This document shows, one piece after another, positions 39,201 through 54,200 of a DNA stretch of 64,000 nucleotides. The stretch is from assembly GCA_008973525.1 (NCBI GenBank), contig WACJ01000006.1, positions 310,001-374,000 on the forward strand, written 5' to 3'. This DNA is from Stenopsyche tienmushanensis (lineage: Eukaryota > Arthropoda > Insecta > Trichoptera > Stenopsychidae). Each line of letters opens with the position of its first letter. Position 1 is the first letter of the stretch. A model generated the notes under the pieces. The model had not been told where the DNA came from, made no database searches, and worked only from the letters and a program-made list of their open reading frames with translations. Position numbers and translations under genes: made by a program.

Positions 39201-42200
39201 CAAATTGTTTTGTCCAAAGTTACAACCTGTTCGTTTCCGATTTAATTATCGTCAAACATGCGTTTTATGCTATAGCAATCGTCAAACGGACGTAATGTTT
39301 GTAAATAGCCCGTTGTATAAACGTGACTAGTCTGCTAAGCCAACACACATTGGAATTGTTTATGAATTCTTTATTTGTATGTTAATGAATAATGTAGGCA
39401 CGGACATCAGATGACAATAGGTTTTCCGCCAATGCTGCAAAAAATTTTGAAGAAAATATATTTTAAGTTGGGAAATCCTTGAACGAAAATTACGCCCTGA
39501 AGAATCCACTCGGGGCTATTGACAAATTGAGAGCAGAAATATCTTTGGCAAAATGTGTTTTATTGCCCTCTAAATCAAAATTTGGCTTCGCCAATAAAAT
39601 TTTATGCTGCTAAAGGGTGCGAATGCTTTTGACGCCGTCTTCATAAAGCATTAAACGGTAGGGCAAACTCTTCCTATCGGAAAAATATTTTCCTCGGGAA
39701 TAATCCACGTTAGATAAAATTTTATGTCTTCCTTAATTTTTTCGCTTCAAAATTAAATTCTTGATGTTGCTGAGAGACTCTCTGGATTATTTTTTTCCAT
39801 TTTGTTTTAAAAAACAGGATTGAATTGAAATTAGCACAGCGAATATCTCACAGGACCGATTTGCCTCCTCCATATGGCTTCAATTGTACCATGGGGAATA
39901 CTTTTAAAAACTAAATTTTAACAAAATGAAAAATATTAATTAACTCTGGGACCGGCCAACCCGAATCATTTATTTCTGGCATCATCCCTCGAATTTACAA
40001 CGCAGAATGTATGGCGTGGAAAGGGTTAAACCTCATCCAATTAAAATTTTGTCAACTTTACACATTTAATGTATTCAAATATTCTCTTTGCACTAAATAA
40101 ACAGAAAATGTATTTTGTACAACGAGAAAATCGTGTATTTTATATTTTACAACATAATATTGAAATATTAGAATATATTCTTCAATTTTTTACTATATTA
40201 ATTTCCAATAGATACATCAAATTAAAACCACAATCTTCTTATGGCGTTACATTTTGATTTTAATTTATTATTATTTTTATCTGAAAATAACATGAAAGTA
40301 TTTGGAATACTTAAATAAAAGCATCTTTGCAAATTAAATGAATCCAGGAGTAGATAATTAAATTAAAGCGAAGAAAGAAGCATTCATAATCTAATGCACA
40401 TCTAAAAAATATGTAGATGAACATCAGATGCTGATAGAAGTGTTTATTAAACAGCATTAGGATTTCAAAAATCACCTCAGAGCTTTTTTTATAGAGCGTG
40501 GGATAAATCCGAATGTCGCACTTGAGAGACGTGCAATTTATTTACACATTGTATATTTTGCACACTAGAAAAGGGCTTATATTTTCTGATATATTATTTA
40601 ATCGTTTTAATTGTTGTATGCATAAATTTAACATTTTAGGCAATATGATACCTGAACTTAAAATGTGAATTAATTGTAAATAGCAAATTTAATTTTGAAT
40701 ATAAATATGCAATTTAAAGAGCTTATGAAGTGAATAACGCTCATATGTCGTGGAACCGTCCGATTTTGCTAAAGGATTCGATTTTAATGAATTAATAAAT
40801 ATTTATTACAATAAGGTTTTCGATTAGTCAATAAAATTAAACCAGAGCCGGAAAGATTGACATCAAATAATTGAGAAGCACTGTGTAAACTATTATGGGC
40901 GAGCTTAATTTTAGAGGCAATTTGAAAAAGTCGTCTGCCTTACAATGAGTAACGTTCAAGGGCCATGAATTAAGAGGGATGATAAAAGGGACTTTTCAAA
41001 TAAATTGGCCCTTTCCTTTCACTTCAAAGGCATAAATCAGTAAAAGATTAACAACTCAAGTTATATATTGTTTATTACCCGTGCCTGTCCGGTGATGAAG
41101 GTAAAAGACAAGGTTCTCTCTCGTGCCAGCTTCGTGCCGGAGGCTCTCCATCCCTATCGTCACTCCCTTCCCGTCCTTCCATATCACCGTGGCCATCTTT
41201 ACTCCTTTCCTTGTGTCTTCCTCTCTTTTTGGACCGGTCCGATGGTCCCACCAGCTCCTTTCGCTCGCATTCATCTGAAATCAAACAAGGATGTAGATTA
41301 TCATACTGGGCTAAGCGTAAATACGCCCAAGTACATAAAATGATGGCACAAAGAACCGGGATATAATTGAAAAGCGCTCAATTGAATTCGAATCGTTAGA
41401 ATCTGAAACGATTGCAATAAAACGCGAAACAAAGTAATTCCAGCGAGCAGGCTAAAAGCGGATCTGTTTCATGTAGAATTGCGTGATTCCCAACCTATGG
41501 TGTGCGATTCGTCGTAGATTTGTCATGGGTGACCCAGATTCTAACAAAGATATGCTTACGGATGCAAGACCATCTCCCATAATTTATGTCAAAGGATGCG
41601 ACCATTCGTGACACACCTGATACGAGTACATATAAGATCTAAAATATGTCCATCCAAGCGAATCAATTTCTATTTAAAACCAATTACATTTGAAATTTAA
41701 TTCATGAGATTTCATTATGTAAACGATTTAAAATTAAATCGACTATGATTCACAAAATAAAAAATCTGTATGAATTAATTTTGATGTATTTTAATAGAAG
41801 ATCGTCAATTTGATTCACTATTGTTTAATTTTTTATTGTTTAAGTCATAATAAAAACATAATTTCGAAATTGTGGGGTTTTATTTAATTTCATAAAAATT
41901 ATCAAGATATTTTGAAAAAAATAAGAAATCAATGATCAACACTAACTGAAATTGAAAAAAATTATAATTTGGGACTGTGTAAATTATATTACATCTGCTA
42001 CAAATTGGGTGCGAATTATTTCTATATAACCCTCTATTATTCCTCCCAGATTTATGTCAAAAATTATTTTTCAACTATTTAAAAAAAATATTAAAACTGA
42101 CAAAATAAGGCCAAAAGATTTTGTGTTTTTTTTTTAGTTAGGGACTACAGTGACATCTTTGCTAATTATGAATTATATTGTTGGAAAGAGAAAATCTACA

Positions 42201-45200
42201 CAGAACAATGATGACATTGTATTCTATTTTTTCTGAAGAAGAGAGCGATTTTGAGTCATATCGAAAATTGCAACGAAAATTATCATACATCAATAATAGT
42301 TTATAATTAAAATAATTAGTATTTCTCTCGTGGATGTCTGGAATTAGAGATGCCTGATGTCAGATATCCTTAAAATTTTACCAATGATGCAAGACGTCCT
42401 TTTAGTGTTGTGTAATATATAATAAAATAGGTAAACCACTGGTGTAGTGGTTACTTTATGCTATGATAGGTGTAGGACTTGTCTATTTTCAAAATCGGAT
42501 TTGATAACCCGGGTTTTTAGGCAAAAATTGTGATATTCGAAAACCGGTTTTTTATACTAAAAACTCGATCTTAAATATAAAAATTAAATTTTCATTTTCT
42601 AAGAATTTTGGACGATAAATATTGAATTGTTAACTTGACAGCACGTGCTCTTGCACCCAGGGTGACGATTCGTTGGTTTAGGTAAGAAAAGGTTCTTCTC
42701 AGAAGAGTTTTTAACTGGTTTTGACCCTTTTTCGCAATTAATTCTTATCTTTACAATAGGAAGACTGAAGTAAAATGTGAACCTTCTACGAAATTTTCGC
42801 CCTTAGGCGACAGGATGCGCCTAAGAGAACTGCTTATCAGCTTTCATGATAAAGTCATTCAATATTACCATATAATCGAAAACAGCGGAATTCCCAAATA
42901 TCAAATTTGTTCGACATTGTGAAATTAATCTGTCTCCAATCTTTCAGCGGGAACAAGCTAAGAGATACATCAACCCGATTGTTTAGGCATCAATGAATTC
43001 TGCAAAATCGGAATTTTGGAAACAATTCAAATATTTTGCTTACCCTAAAAAGCTTTTACTTTATTTATAAAATCCAAAAAATATATCGAAAAGAAATTGT
43101 ATGTTTGCACTTGCTTCAAAAAATGAAATTCTTAAAATGAGTGAAAGCCTAACAAGGATGTACCCTAATCTCGCGGCAGAAATAAATGTTGAAGAGGTGT
43201 GTGTAGAAATAGTTGAAGAAGATATAACCCTTAACCGGTAGAAAAAAAATCTCCATCTCTTTTAGATCACCTGCTGGTTGGAGTTTCACTTTTCGTGATG
43301 TTTAAGCTTAATTTGATCAGTATTAAATTATGTATTTTTATCAGTATTAAATTATGTAAAATTTATATAACTATAATGTCTCTTATCTAGTTATATATTC
43401 AAGAAATTACTATAAAAACCTGTTTAAAAGAATACTTTTCATTCCATTTAATAATATAATTTATAAATGGGAACTTAAAGAAAATTTGAATCAAATTATT
43501 TCTAATACGAGAGCTAGTTCTTTGAAAGTCTCTATGCAGTTGAATAAATAAATTGTTGATTGTAATCAAAAAATATGACAGGAATGAATGAGTTGATCCT
43601 AATAATTCTATGTATAAATTAGATTAAATTGCTAGCTTTTAAGAGTGTTGATCTCCGTAACTGTATAGCTTTGTAAGTTCAATTTTTATGATAAAAATTC
43701 CATCAATTTACAAGGATAATTTTATGTGAAATATTGAGAAAAACTATTTATTTGAATAGATTTATCGTCTAAGTTTTAATGTATGGATCCGAGAAATAAG
43801 AGATATTAAGACGGGCGACGGAAGGATATTAAGCATTAATGACATATACATTTAAATTTCCCGGCACAAAATACCCTTTTCTTTTCCTTTATTTGTTGCA
43901 AATTCAAATAAAAATATATTTAGATTTTTCGTGCCCAATTATGTGGGTATTTATTTATGAATTCCCGAAATACAATGGATACACGGGCGATGTTATGTAT
44001 GTATTTGGGCACAAAAGGGGGAACGTCAAAGAGTTTGACTGATAAATATGCGATCTTATAAGCATGATATACCCATCAAACCGAAGTCTGAAGCCTACAA
44101 AGTAAAGGACGTAAAAAAAGATTCGGCAGAATGTGACACAAAGGAAGAAATTCTCTTCGGGCGGGCTCAGTCTAGATTCGTAAACAGGTTTTTCGCTATA
44201 TTTTCATCAATAATACCTTTATATGTTATCGTAGAATAAGTTCTGGAATCCTTTTTTCTAGACAAATACAAAGTTTCCGGGAAAATTACGTACCGTGTAT
44301 AAAATGGGATTTTTGCCCGAAGTACACGGCGAAAACAAGATTTTCTTGGACTTCCACCAATTAGATTGTGTGGGAAATATTGAAATATTTCCAAGTAATT
44401 CCAAATAAAAAATACATAAATATTAGAGCGACTCAAATGGTATTCGTAAATATTTTTCCCTCATTTTTGTATCTAAGTTAGATAAGCAAACACGCAGTCT
44501 TGTATCTTCAATTCCAGTCTGCTCGCTTAATTTTTTTAATAAAGTATGCATAGACTTCTTTTTAATAACCCTTTCAGAATTAGGTATTATTTTGTGACAA
44601 AGAATAATGTATTAGCCATCGCCCGCACTAAGTAACCATCGTGCAAAAAAAACACCTTATTAAGAGCAAAAGTAATGTAAATAAAGTAATTTTTACAATA
44701 CTAATTTTATATTCTTAATAATCTTACCCTAATTTAATCATATGTGGAAAGTAATAGTAAGCCATCAAATAAAGCGTTTGTCTTTAAAATAAATAAAAAT
44801 ACTTAAAAAACTGCTTACATTCGATGGCAGTTATGAAATCTTAAAGCGTATTTATTTTTCTAGTAACCCTTTAATTTTGCTCTAAAGTTTCTAAAATTCA
44901 TCGATAATATTCTTTTTTGTATCAAAATATGCCAATTTATTTTCATTAATATTATTTAATGTGTGTCTGTCTGTCTGTTCTTATGAAAATCGTAAAACCG
45001 CAAAAATAACTGAAGTAATGAAATCCATTTATTTCTATTGTAGATCCAATATTTCTATCCAAAATTTTATACATATTTTCATCAACCTCCTTCAATATCC
45101 CCAAACAGATTTCAAAGGCCCGCCGCAATAAAGAGGAGATTAATAGAAGGAAAGCTTAAGTTATGTGTGGGTTTGAGAATATTATTATTTTAGGGTATTT

Positions 45201-48200
45201 ATGCAATATTAACTTTTTGAATTTAAACATGAACGTACGTATATTATTTCAAAAAGCGGTAAACTTCTAAGAGACGATTGGACAAAAATTGTTGGATCGA
45301 ATGCCGAATAGACAGACAGACAGTAAATGGGTTAAAAAACGATCGATTTTATTTCTGGATTTGCATATTAAAAAAACCGTGAATATGATAAATTAGGCGT
45401 ATTTTTCAAAAATAAAATCCAAAAATATTCGGCCACATTCCCATACCACTTATTTATAAAACACGCGAAAGAAAATATCAATTTATTGTTTGTGCTCTGC
45501 AAAAAATATGTTTTATCTCAAACAGATTTATGGTACGTGGATATGATACATAAAGTAGAGGGCAGTTTATTTGCCTTTTAAAACAAAGACTTATAACCCT
45601 TTTCAAGCATTTTTTTCAGCTGGAAACATCATGTGAGTTTCTTTTTAAAAATGAGTAATGTATCACATTAATAATACGATACGAATGACCTCTGCAATGT
45701 AGAAAACAATTTTGCATTCAACCCTCTTCTTTTAATTATATTTAATTCAATGATGCATTATATATTTGATGAAACTAAATAAATCAAATGTTTATTGTTA
45801 TATATGAAACATTGTTTATAGTAAATAAAGCATCTGTAGCCAAGCTATTCAAATTCTGATAGTATGCTCTTTTCGGTGCTCAAACAATCCCTCTTTGCTT
45901 GAATTTTCCGAGTGAAATTTAATATAATGCAATTTTCCGACATGATGTGAAATTGAGCTACAAAGCGACTGAGTCGTCTCGTGGCTTTAATTCGTGTCAA
46001 GATTTCTGCTAATGAATACGTATATAGTTTCAAAACCGTTGTTATAAAACGTGTTCAATGAAAATAACAGCACAAAGGATTTATAAGCTTTTTGATGCAT
46101 TTTAGTCTGAAAATTCTGCACAGTTTCACACTTGACATCTGTTTTGGGTCATATATTTTTTATTAATATAATATTTTTTTAATAATTCAAAACTGCTGTG
46201 TCTAGGGTCAAAATGTTAATACTTTTCCGTATATATCCATAACTAAAATAGTAATTTGATTAGGTTTCATCAACTAAAATATTATTAAACCTTAAATTTT
46301 AAAATGATACTAACTCGACAGAAATATAATTTAAATATCTTATTGCGAAAATGGAAAAAGTCACGAAATATATATGTTAAAATTATTTTTATTGCTACAA
46401 ATCAAGTATTATAAGGCCCTGCCCGACTTCAATTATTTCAAAATTTAATTCATTAATTTATGCGTGATTAGAATAAAATGATGATCATTGTTATAATATT
46501 CAAATTCATACTTTACTTAATTTTAATATTAAAATCACTGGAAAAATACATTTTTTCTTGTGCATCGATCAGCTTGAGTCCTTCTTAAGCTCCATCTCGA
46601 CGATAGGCCCTCGAGAGATTATATTCTTTATTACATGGCAAGAACGTGAGACGTAACGTGAATTTGATACGAGTAGGTATTACCGATTTAACGTAAAATT
46701 CTAAAACATCACGTGGACAGTTCACCAAATAAATTGAAGGTCCATCGATTATTTCCTGGCGTTATGCGTATTGACCGTTCCGTTTGTACCGAAATAAAAC
46801 ATAATGGATAATAATTACGTTGATTTTCCACGAAATATGTATTACATGTCACGTCTGACATTTTAATGTCATCGACGACCTCGAGGGCGTTCTTTGTCCG
46901 AAACCAATTCTATATTTTTTGGTTTTAAACAAGTTCGCCCGAAATGATATCCCAGAGGCGCTTTGTCAGCTGCCGAATCCTTAAAAGGACAACTTTGTTG
47001 AAGCATTTCGATCAATTTCATTTTGATCCTTTTAAGCCCATGTATGAGGAATCAAGCGCTCTGTTGAAGCATTTAATTCAAAAAAATAAATCGAATTTCT
47101 ACGAAAGATATTTCACGATTCTGTAACGGAGATTGGTATTTCGTCTCTTGATAAATCTGTTTTTTTTCGTGCATTTTTCAGTGAGGCTGCACTGAATAAA
47201 TTCATATAGTGATGTAATATTACACCGGCTAAAAATAGTAGTAATAAAATTGTTCGTTGTGTAAGAAATAAGCTTTGTTACCGCTTTATTATATCCATTA
47301 AGGATATTAATGTCTAAGGTTCTAGGCATCGTAATGTAAAAACTTTTACATACCATTACGCTCAAGTAATTGCATATGATCTTGCGAGATGAAGCCATCA
47401 TGTGTGTCGAGAGTGTTGAACGATCAAATAAAATAAAAATGTACATCTTTCATATTTTTAACCCGTAGCTCTCAATTGAGCTTTGAGTATAATAGGGCAA
47501 AAAAAAGCTAACTTACGCCAGTTCCATGAACGATCGTGTATTGTTCTATTTTTTTCGACTTTCCATGCATGAATGTATTTCAAAATACGGTTTCATATGT
47601 AATTTGGCTAATTATAATAGCAAAAGCTTATTGTACTTGAAGAAAAATGTGTGAATGAGAATTTTCGCTTTGTTGAGTCTCGTTTACATTTTAATAATCC
47701 TTGTGTTTTGTTTTAAATCCTTTGTAAGGCCAAAGCTTTTTAAAAAAAATATATAGCAAGGCATGCATGTGTTTCATAATGTAACACTTAACGCAACGAA
47801 ATTTTAGTCTGAAAAGCAAACCATTAGCAACACGTTTATTTTAAAACACCATTTTAAAAATTAGTCCTCATCAAGACTATTGAGCTTTCATATTTTGCAT
47901 TCGTAATATTAATATTATCCAGTACATTTAGTGCAAAAATAAATTTAATATCGGATTAACGCATAGTTAAAACTAAGTTTTCGTAATTAAATTTGTATGA
48001 ACTTTGTTTGAGCGGTTAGCCAAATAATTCATAGCCAATACTGAAATAAGTCAATAAGTTTATATATTTTTGAAGCCATATTATAATTTACAATATAAAT
48101 TATACGTGACGGAATATCAATACTATGACAGCGTATAGTTGTGATAAATTTGGCATAAATCTGCTAAATTGTATAAAATACATGTATTAATAATCAAAAA

Positions 48201-51200
48201 TGCAGTTATACACATTCATATGTACACTTAACCTTTTTTGTGCGGTAGATGCGTTCCGCAAAAAATCGCACAAAAAAAGATATGACTTACATAGAAAAAG
48301 TGAAGTTGCGGTCTATGAATTTTAAAAATCGCATAACTTTGAAACAGCCATATAAAATATATCCAAAATCGCATTAAAAAAATCATCGTCTTGCATCATT
48401 GATAAAATTTTAAGGATGTGTGATATCTGTCATCTCAAATGACAAATGTAGAAATACTAATTATTTTAATTAATTCCTTCATCATTGCTGTATGATTTTT
48501 TATGATTTAATTATAGTAGGACCGACCAAGTTGCCGCGTCACTAAAATAACTATAACTCCGTAAGTAGTTGAAATTTTGGAAATTCCTTTGGAGAATGTA
48601 TTTTTAAAAGCCGAAACGTTGGAAAAATAGCAAAAAAAAAACGAAATCAATTTTTTCAAGTATCTAAACCAGAATAAAGGGCGTGGTGATAATTCAGCGA
48701 TAGCAGATGCAATATAATTTACACTTTCCCAAATTATATTTTTTTTCTAAATTTCAGTAAGTGTTGATGATTTATTTCCTATTTTATCCAAAATATCTCG
48801 ATACGTACATTTTATTAAATTTTAAAAATATGCTTTAAAAAACCGCATAACTTCGAAATCGCACAAAAAAAGTCGCACAAAAAGAGGTTTGAGTGTATAT
48901 AAAAAGCTTTAAATATGCGTTTAAAATACGTTTGTTAAATTCCTTAGCGTTCCCACGGAATCTGACGCATCTGCTTCTGTCGGGATAAACTACATGATCC
49001 ATTCGGCTATCAAACCAAAAATGAAAAAATAAACGCTAAGATCGTTTAGAAAATTAAGCTATTTCAATTCAGGATAATACTATATTTGGTTTTTACATTT
49101 TATATTATGGTGTTCAAAAAGAGAGTTCCAACTGCGAGACTTCAAAGGCGAACCACTTTCTCAGGCATGTCCAAGGCCAGTTCGAATATGAAGGTTTGTA
49201 GATGAAGAGTCACTATTAATTTATTGTCAAATGTTATATTTATTATTTATAAAGCATGAAATTAGTAGGTTGATCATGAAACAAAACGAATAGATGAAAT
49301 GTGATTGAAGATGACTATAATGAAATGATTTTTAATAAACTTCCTGTAATTCTGATTAACTTTAAATTGAAGAGAAGATTGGGAAAAACGTTTAAAATAC
49401 TTATACTTATACATGCAGACTATCATTTTCGCCTTCAGATCAAATTATATTGAATAGTTCTATATATATTATATATATAATACATTTTATTACCTGGATG
49501 AGATTTTAAATTTAAAAAAAAATAGGATGGAAATAATGAGGTGATTATATATTTTATGCGGATTCAGTTCCAAGAAGAATAAGAAGAAAGAATTTGATTG
49601 CTCTCTGTAATATTAATTATTTCCATTAGAAGTAAGTACAGGCGTATTTTTTATACGCAGTGATACAAAGCCAATTAATTCTCCCCTTAAAGATTTTTAG
49701 GACAACGTTGATCAATGGAAAAAAAACGACGCACATTTTTATCGAATGGCCGAAATTTAATTTTTGCTTGCATAAGCCATTCACGTTGAAGTATGAAAGT
49801 AATTCAATTTTAATATGAAAACTTTTGATACAGCGGCAGCAAATTTGTGCTCTGTTGGCTCCATTTTTCCGGGAAATATGTGCGTAAGTTTATAATCCCG
49901 TTTCATTTTAATACCCCCGAACACGTTAATCCCACGTTGATCGTAAAATCCGCCCTATAAAAAGTTACAATATGTAACTATTCATTTTTAAAGCGCCTCT
50001 GATGACTCGGTGGCGCTTTAAATTTCGCCATGTGGACAAAAGCGTTAGCCTCTCCTGATTTTCCAAACAAAGAAACGCCCAAAGATCATTTATCATTCGA
50101 ACGAACGGGGCCAATCTGTTTTAATGTTTTAAAGCTCTTTTACTCTTTTTGGGTGACATAACGGTCGTTATTTCAATTTAGGGCACCAAAGAAAGCTCGA
50201 ATTTTCCGAGCGCTTGCGAAAAAAGCGTTTTGGAATTTATAACGAAGGCGAGCGATTTCCCAGCGAATTGGTTTCTGTTTTTTCGCGAACGGCGCAAAAA
50301 TTGTAGCTTTGATAAAGGGCCGCGATAATCATGCCCCGACGATCAAAAGTCTATTTTCATATACAAGTTCTTGGATTACTTGATATCCATTGACAGTTTT
50401 TGCGCGATAAAGCTTAGACATAGAAGCTGATTGAATTTTCGGATAAGGCCCGCTTACAGTGTTTTTTACAGACCTTCGTAGGTGTGTATTGAAATTAAAG
50501 CATTTCTTGAATATATTAAGGCGGCATTTGATGAAAAAGTAGAAATTTGTAGGAAAATTGCTTTCCTAAACATAGTGGTTAAAAGCTACTAAATTTAGTA
50601 ATTTAATATTTATGGCCAGTATCAAAAGCGAATGAAATTCATTATTCATAAAACCCTTGCGCAATGGTTCGTTACTCCCACTCATTTGACTCCATTAAAT
50701 AAATTTTAAAAATTATATTATTATTTTAATTAAAAGGCAGGTTTAAAAAGTTCTAAATTGCAATCTAACTATATTGAGGAAATTCCATACAATTTTTTCC
50801 ATTTATTCGGACCAAGCTCTGAATATGTCAATACGACCCTATACAATTCTACTTATCACCCATATTCTATAAACAACATGTTTAGTCAATCATAATCAAA
50901 TCAAATAAAGACACTATTGAATGTGTTTTATAGTGCCTTTGTTTCTACTCTTTATTTTAAAGGTTTAAATCCAAATTGCTGAAAATAATTTTAATATGAA
51001 AAGTGAAGTACACTCAAACTTTTTTATGCGATTTCGAAGTTATGCGGTTTTTTTAAAGCCATTTTTTTAAATTTATTTCATAGAGCACGTATTGAAATAT
51101 TTTGGTTAAAATACGAAATAAATCATCAACACTAACCGAATTTGGGACTGTGTAAATTATATTGCATCTGCTATCGCTGAATATACGACCACACCCTTTA

Positions 51201-54200
51201 TTCTAGTTTAGAACATTGAAAAAAAATATTTTGTTTTTTTTTACACTTTTCCAATGTTTCGACTTTTAAAAATACATTATCTAAAGGAATTTCCAAAATT
51301 CCTACTTACGGAGTTATAGTTATTTTAATAATGCGGTAACTTAGCCGGTCCTACCATAATGAAATATTTTAACGCGCTTTTCTCAAAACTATTTTTTTCA
51401 ACACGGTTGACATTATATCTCAAATTTTAATTAATTAATTTACTTCAAACTGGGTACGAATCTTATATAACCCTCTATTATTCAGACCAGATTTATGTCA
51501 AAATTTATTTTTTAATTATTTAAAAAAATTAAAACTAAAACTAAAAGGCCAAAAAAAAGACTGATTTTTTTTTGTGAACTATGAATGATATTGTTAGAAA
51601 TTAAAAACAAATTAAAAACTGACATAATAAGGCCAAAATGACTTGCCGTGGAAAAAAAGACTAATTTTTTTTTTAGACAGCCACCATTTTGTGCTTTTTT
51701 TGAGTTAGGGACTATAATGGCACCTTTATTAAATCTGAATTATATTGTTGGAAAGGGAAAATCTACACAGATCAATGATGACATTGAAACTGCGTATACT
51801 ATCTCTTCCAAAGAAGAGAGCGATTTTGAGTAATGTTTTTCTAGTGGATGTCTGCCTGGATCCCTAAATATTACCAATGATGCAAGAAGTCCTTTAAATC
51901 TTACCAAAAATGTTATTTTTAATAGCCTTTTTGTTTTCCAGTTTTTTTAATTAACTTTTTTATGCGATTTTGGATATATTTTATAAAGCTGTTTCAAAGA
52001 TATGCGATTTTTAAAATCCATGGAATGCATTTTCAGTTTTTCTATGTAAGTCATAGCTTTTTTGTGCGATTTTCCGCGGAACGCATCTACCGCACAAAAA
52101 AAGTTTTTAACCCGTAAATAAATGGTCGTAAATAAATAGAAATCCATAGCAATATTATTTTGTTGCACTGAGGTGGCTTTTAGCCATCCTTTTTATGAGA
52201 TCATTACCAAACATTTTGTTATGGTTTTTCATGGTGTATATATGTTTTTAGAAATGTGGTCGCCAGCCACATCACCTGTAGATTTAACCTTTTAAGTGCC
52301 AACGACTCACCGGCGAGTCGCATTTGTACGCGCTCATTACGCTCTGGCAGTTAAAGGGTTAAACCCAAGATGATTGAGTTACGAGTCCAGTGGTTTAATT
52401 GCAGGACTACCTACAATTTATAGAAATACTATTAATTAAATTAATTAGAATAGTATAAAAAAAATTGATATACGAAAATTGTTATAATATCAGCGATAAA
52501 TCTTTTTAAACATTATTAAAATGTGATGGTTTTTTCTTTTGTAATTTAACTATTAAAAACGCTTATTTATAGTGCGTCGTATTTTGAATTTATTAATTAA
52601 GTTAATAAACTAAAGAACAGATGTGTTTTAAATATAAAAGATGAATCGATTTGTTACTTTGCTTAGGGCGATAATGCTACCAGGAATATCCCAGACTGCA
52701 TCCTTATGATCGCTGTTAGATTGGATGGTTAATGTGATTTCTTAAATTATTTGTTCAAAGAAAATATTCGAAAGATAGAAGATGATGGCCAATTAAAGAT
52801 GAAAGATAGCTGGTATAATCAAAATATTTATTTATAACTCTGAACAGAAAGATATCCTAGCTGCGAGACTCCGATGATAAGAGCATCGTTAATCTACGAC
52901 GCTTTAAATACAGAATATTTTTGCTATTCATATAATCACTTTAATTTTTATGAATTTATAATCAAGAGAATTATAATTTTATATCTTTTCAAGCAGAAAA
53001 TTTCACAAACTGGCACGCCGAGCCCATTCCTCTTGTTTTATGATTTTTTTAAGAATTAAAGCTGTATATTAACATTTATATTCCAAACTATCAGTTTAAA
53101 TATAATTAATAATATATTTTATTGAATTTGAATACATTGAATGATATTAAATGACGTAATCATAAGAAAGCATAATTATCGATATATTAAATAGCCAAGA
53201 TAATGCGCGTGCTACGTCGTAATTGACGTATTTATGCGTCATTAAATCCGCAAAACATATTTAATGGTGTATCGATTTTAAGCATTTTATTATGAAGGGG
53301 CTTACTTTCAAAATATTGGAAATTTTAAATGTAAAAAACACAATGTAGATAGGATTCAAAAGAGAATTGACGTAATTGTTTTGCGTTTTCATATCGGAAT
53401 TTTTAAACAGAAACACCCTCGTCCATTGAACAAATGTTTTCCATTGCAAGAACAACAACATGTCCAAATTGACACTCATATAGCATACAGTGTTTTTACA
53501 GAATGGTTATATGCTTAGTAAAAATATACTTTTTATCTTGCTTGTGTAAAATACTCCTCTCCATGACGCGTTTGTGCTTCTTCGGGTGTTGATGGTTGAA
53601 AATTAAAGGAGATGGTGTTTTCAAGATTCACGCACCTTAATCTCGCACGCCGAGTGGTATAATCATAATCAGGCTTTATGCGTTGGAAAGGATACACATA
53701 TTTATTTGGGGGGTGCGAATCCTTGACCTGTTTATCCACCTCCAGAACATAATGGAAGTGTAGATCGGCAAGAATCCACGGTAAATATTACTTTGCACCA
53801 TTTTTTATTGTATCAAAAATATATTTTTTCGACGTCGATTGGCAATCTTTGAACCGCGGTCTGAACACGACCCATTGTATTTTTTCGAGGAGTGATTGTG
53901 AGAGACATTTGTAGAGGGCAAATTTATTCTTGGCCGAATGTAGAGAGAATTTTTTTCTTTAGAAGATTAATGAAGTTGTCATAATTGAAAATAATGTCGT
54001 GTTTAAAGTCGCCTAAATGAAATTTTATGGCAGGTCCTTAGATGCATAAAATCAAGGTAAAATTGTGATAAATTTGAGTCGATGTCAAGCTATATTTTAT
54101 AGCTATAAATTTGAGCACACTTTGACCGAAATTTGACTGGTACCATTAACAGCAAGGGCTCTTGATGTGGTCGATATCGACCCATTAAGGTCAGTGGGCT

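Larger units (their letters stand above)
30186..41078 (-). other. Intron B-C of the long gene, 10.9 kb
   Basis: From the right: 38471-41078 has no supportable gene. 39400-40030 is noticeably richer in G+C than the rest and could be a conserved non-coding block. Further left lie the TTAA MITE (38137-38470), hAT-like repeat 37455-37935, Kolobok-like copy 2 (34929-35930) and the nested transposon cluster 30478-33583. 33584-34928 and 35931-37454 are AT-rich with nothing recognised. Confidence 0.7.

Noticed and set aside
41487..41640. Possible hAT terminus (CCCAACCTATGGTGTGCG)
   Set aside because: No matching inverted end or 8-bp duplication found; mentioned only in the intron entry.
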